Source: JAWPNA01 sp045402695 (GTDB taxonomy: Bacteria; Acidobacteriota; Polarisedimenticolia; JACPZX01; DASXTC01). Taken from it: a stretch of 6,803 nucleotides of DNA. The notes under the pieces are model-generated. The model did not search any database and was not told where the DNA came from. It saw only the letters and a list, made by a program, of their open reading frames with translations. Below, one piece after another: positions 5,985 to 6,803 of this stretch; the stretch's first letter is position 1; every line of letters starts with the position of its first letter. Where the stretch lies: assembly GCA_045402695.1 (NCBI GenBank), contig JAWPNA010000019.1:1-6803 (forward strand), given 5' to 3'. Position numbers and translations under genes: made by a program.

Positions 5985-6803
5985 TCACTCCGTCTGCGCG
6001 GTGGTGAAGGTGATCTCCGCCGTGTCGGTGAGATCCTCCGGGCTCATCGCGGACAGCCGGTGGCGCAGACGGTCGAGCAGGCGGGCGCGGGCCTGTAGGT
6101 CGAGCGACTCGAAGCGGAGCTTTGTCGAGCCGACACGCGTCCGGATGGCGATGAACCCCTCGAAGTCATACCGGTGACTGAACCGCTCCGGCCAGGCTCT
6201 CACCGCGCTGTAGCCGGCCCGATGGAGGAGATCCTTCATTCTCGTTGGATTGCCCACGCCCTCGTGATCGGCAAGGGCGGCGCCCGCCGGCCCGGCGCCA
6301 CAGGCATCGAGCTCCTCGATCCAGACCTGCTGCGCGGGAAAGTCCGGATCACCATCCCATGTCGCGGCGCCGATCGACCCGCCGGGGCGCATCACGCGTC
6401 TCGCCTCCACGAGCGCCTCGAACGGATCGGGAAAGTGAAACAGGGCGAAGGCGATGACCACTACATCGAAGACGCCCGATCGGAAGCCGAGCCGCCGGGC
6501 ATCCATCGCGGCGCGCGGGAACTCCCGAGGAGCCAGGGCGAGCATCCCGGCGGAGCAGTCAGCGGCGGCGATGAGCGCGCGCGGGGCGGCGCGCCGGATG
6601 TCGGGCAGCAGCACGCCGGTGCCCGAAGCGACGTCGAGCACGCGGGCCGCGTGGGTCAGCGGCAGCGCGGCGAGCAGCTTCCCGCCGTGCGGGCGCAGGA
6701 TCGGCGCCCACAGATCCCGGTACGCCTCCGCGTCCGCTGAGTAGCGCGCGGCCCCGTGCCCGCCGGGCCCGGACCCCCGCGGGGCCCGGCTGCACCACCG
6801 GAA
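5985..6803 (-). CDS. Class I SAM-dependent methyltransferase (5' end outside window)
   Basis: 272 residues are visible and the start is outside the window. Seen, in the numbering of the visible part: motif I VLDVASGTGV (55-64), the SAM-binding loop; a motif II-like acidic strand end, AADCSAGML (80-88); MDAR (100-103), adenine-contact region; FDVVVIAFALFHFPDP (112-127), motif IV; and MRPGGSIGAATW (138-149), the post-motif beta strand. This is the UbiE/Methyltransf_11 type of Rossmann methyltransferase. The C-terminal 100 residues after motif VI are alpha/beta and variable, as usual for the substrate part; the substrate cannot be named. Upstream of motif I the frame is open to the window edge and includes RYSADAEAYRDLWAPIL, a typical N-terminal helix of such enzymes. 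No ATG, GTG or TTG occurs in frame between 6642 and the edge, so the GTG inside motif I (6639-6641) is not the start. The LMF gene follows after 22 nt, so the two probably share a transcript. Confidence 0.9.
   Translation of the reverse strand, partial: FRWCSRAPRGSGPGGHGAARYSADAEAYRDLWAPILRPHGGKLLAALPLTHAARVLDVASGTGVLLPDIRRAAPRALIAAADCSAGMLALAPREFPRAAMDARRLGFRSGVFDVVVIAFALFHFPDPFEALVEARRVMRPGGSIGAATWDGDPDFPAQQVWIEELDACGAGPAGAALADHEGVGNPTRMKDLLHRAGYSAVRAWPERFSHRYDFEGFIAIRTRVGSTKLRFESLDLQARARLLDRLRHRLSAMSPEDLTDTAEITFTTAQTE
6762..6790. repeat. 9-bp GC-only inverted repeat near the methyltransferase 5' end
   Basis: GCCGGGCCC (6762-6770) and GGGCCCGGC (6782-6790) are perfect inverted copies with an 11-nt loop. 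They lie in the low-complexity (Arg/Pro/Gly/Ser) N-terminal coding region of the methyltransferase. Such a stable stem with C and G runs is also a likely place for read errors. Confidence 0.6.

Noticed and set aside
3683..6007. Plus-strand open frame of 774 codons antisense to the LMF and secreted-protein genes
   Set aside because: Its product is rich in Arg, Glu, Pro and Gln without domain motifs, and it runs opposite to two genes with clear protein signatures. In GC-rich DNA the antisense frame is often free of stops.
1..6803. CRISPR array, insertion sequence, integrase or phage genes
   Set aside because: No regularly spaced repeats, transposase or integrase motifs or terminal inverted repeats were seen; the window is almost fully explained by six collinear genes.

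Overview
The window is a gene-dense, very G+C-rich bacterial segment (roughly two thirds G+C by eye, with GTG and TTG starts available and G/C-ending codons dominant). All six recognisable genes lie on the minus strand, so transcription runs from right to left. Nothing phage-like, no transposase, no CRISPR array, no rRNA and no tRNA was seen. The gene types (bacterial lipase-maturation-factor homologue, VIT1/CCC1 transporter, multi-PAS hybrid kinase, lineage-specific secreted protein) suggest an environmental bacterium of the Acidobacteriota or a similar soil/sediment phylum. That is inference from gene content only.

Layout in transcription order: (1) a SAM-dependent methyltransferase, 5985-6803, whose start lies outside the window; (2) 22 nt later, a multi-pass membrane protein of the lipase maturation factor family, 4364-5962; (3) after a 117-nt gap with a reasonable sigma70-type promoter, a small secreted protein of unknown function, 3368-4246; (4) after a 194-nt gap with a weaker promoter candidate and a strong GC dyad, a GAF-domain protein of the free methionine-(R)-sulfoxide reductase type, 2682-3173; (5) 29 nt later, a soluble hybrid sensor kinase (coiled coil-PAS-PAS-HisKA-HATPase-REC), 652-2652; (6) 52 nt later, a VIT1/CCC1-family Fe/Mn transporter, 1-599, cut by the window edge. 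No gap between genes exceeds 194 nt.

The most interesting unit is genes 4-6. They are spaced like an operon and combine a GAF protein with a methionine-sulfoxide pocket, a soluble kinase whose first PAS domain carries four closely spaced cysteines, and a transporter that typically removes Fe2+ or Mn2+ from the cytosol. A redox- or metal-responsive module is a reasonable hypothesis, but the sequence does not prove it. The GAF protein keeps two of the three redox cysteines known from E. coli fRMsr and has histidine in place of the third, so its enzymatic role is uncertain. The kinase has its own receiver but no neighbouring DNA-binding regulator or HPt protein, so its output must lie elsewhere or be protein-level.
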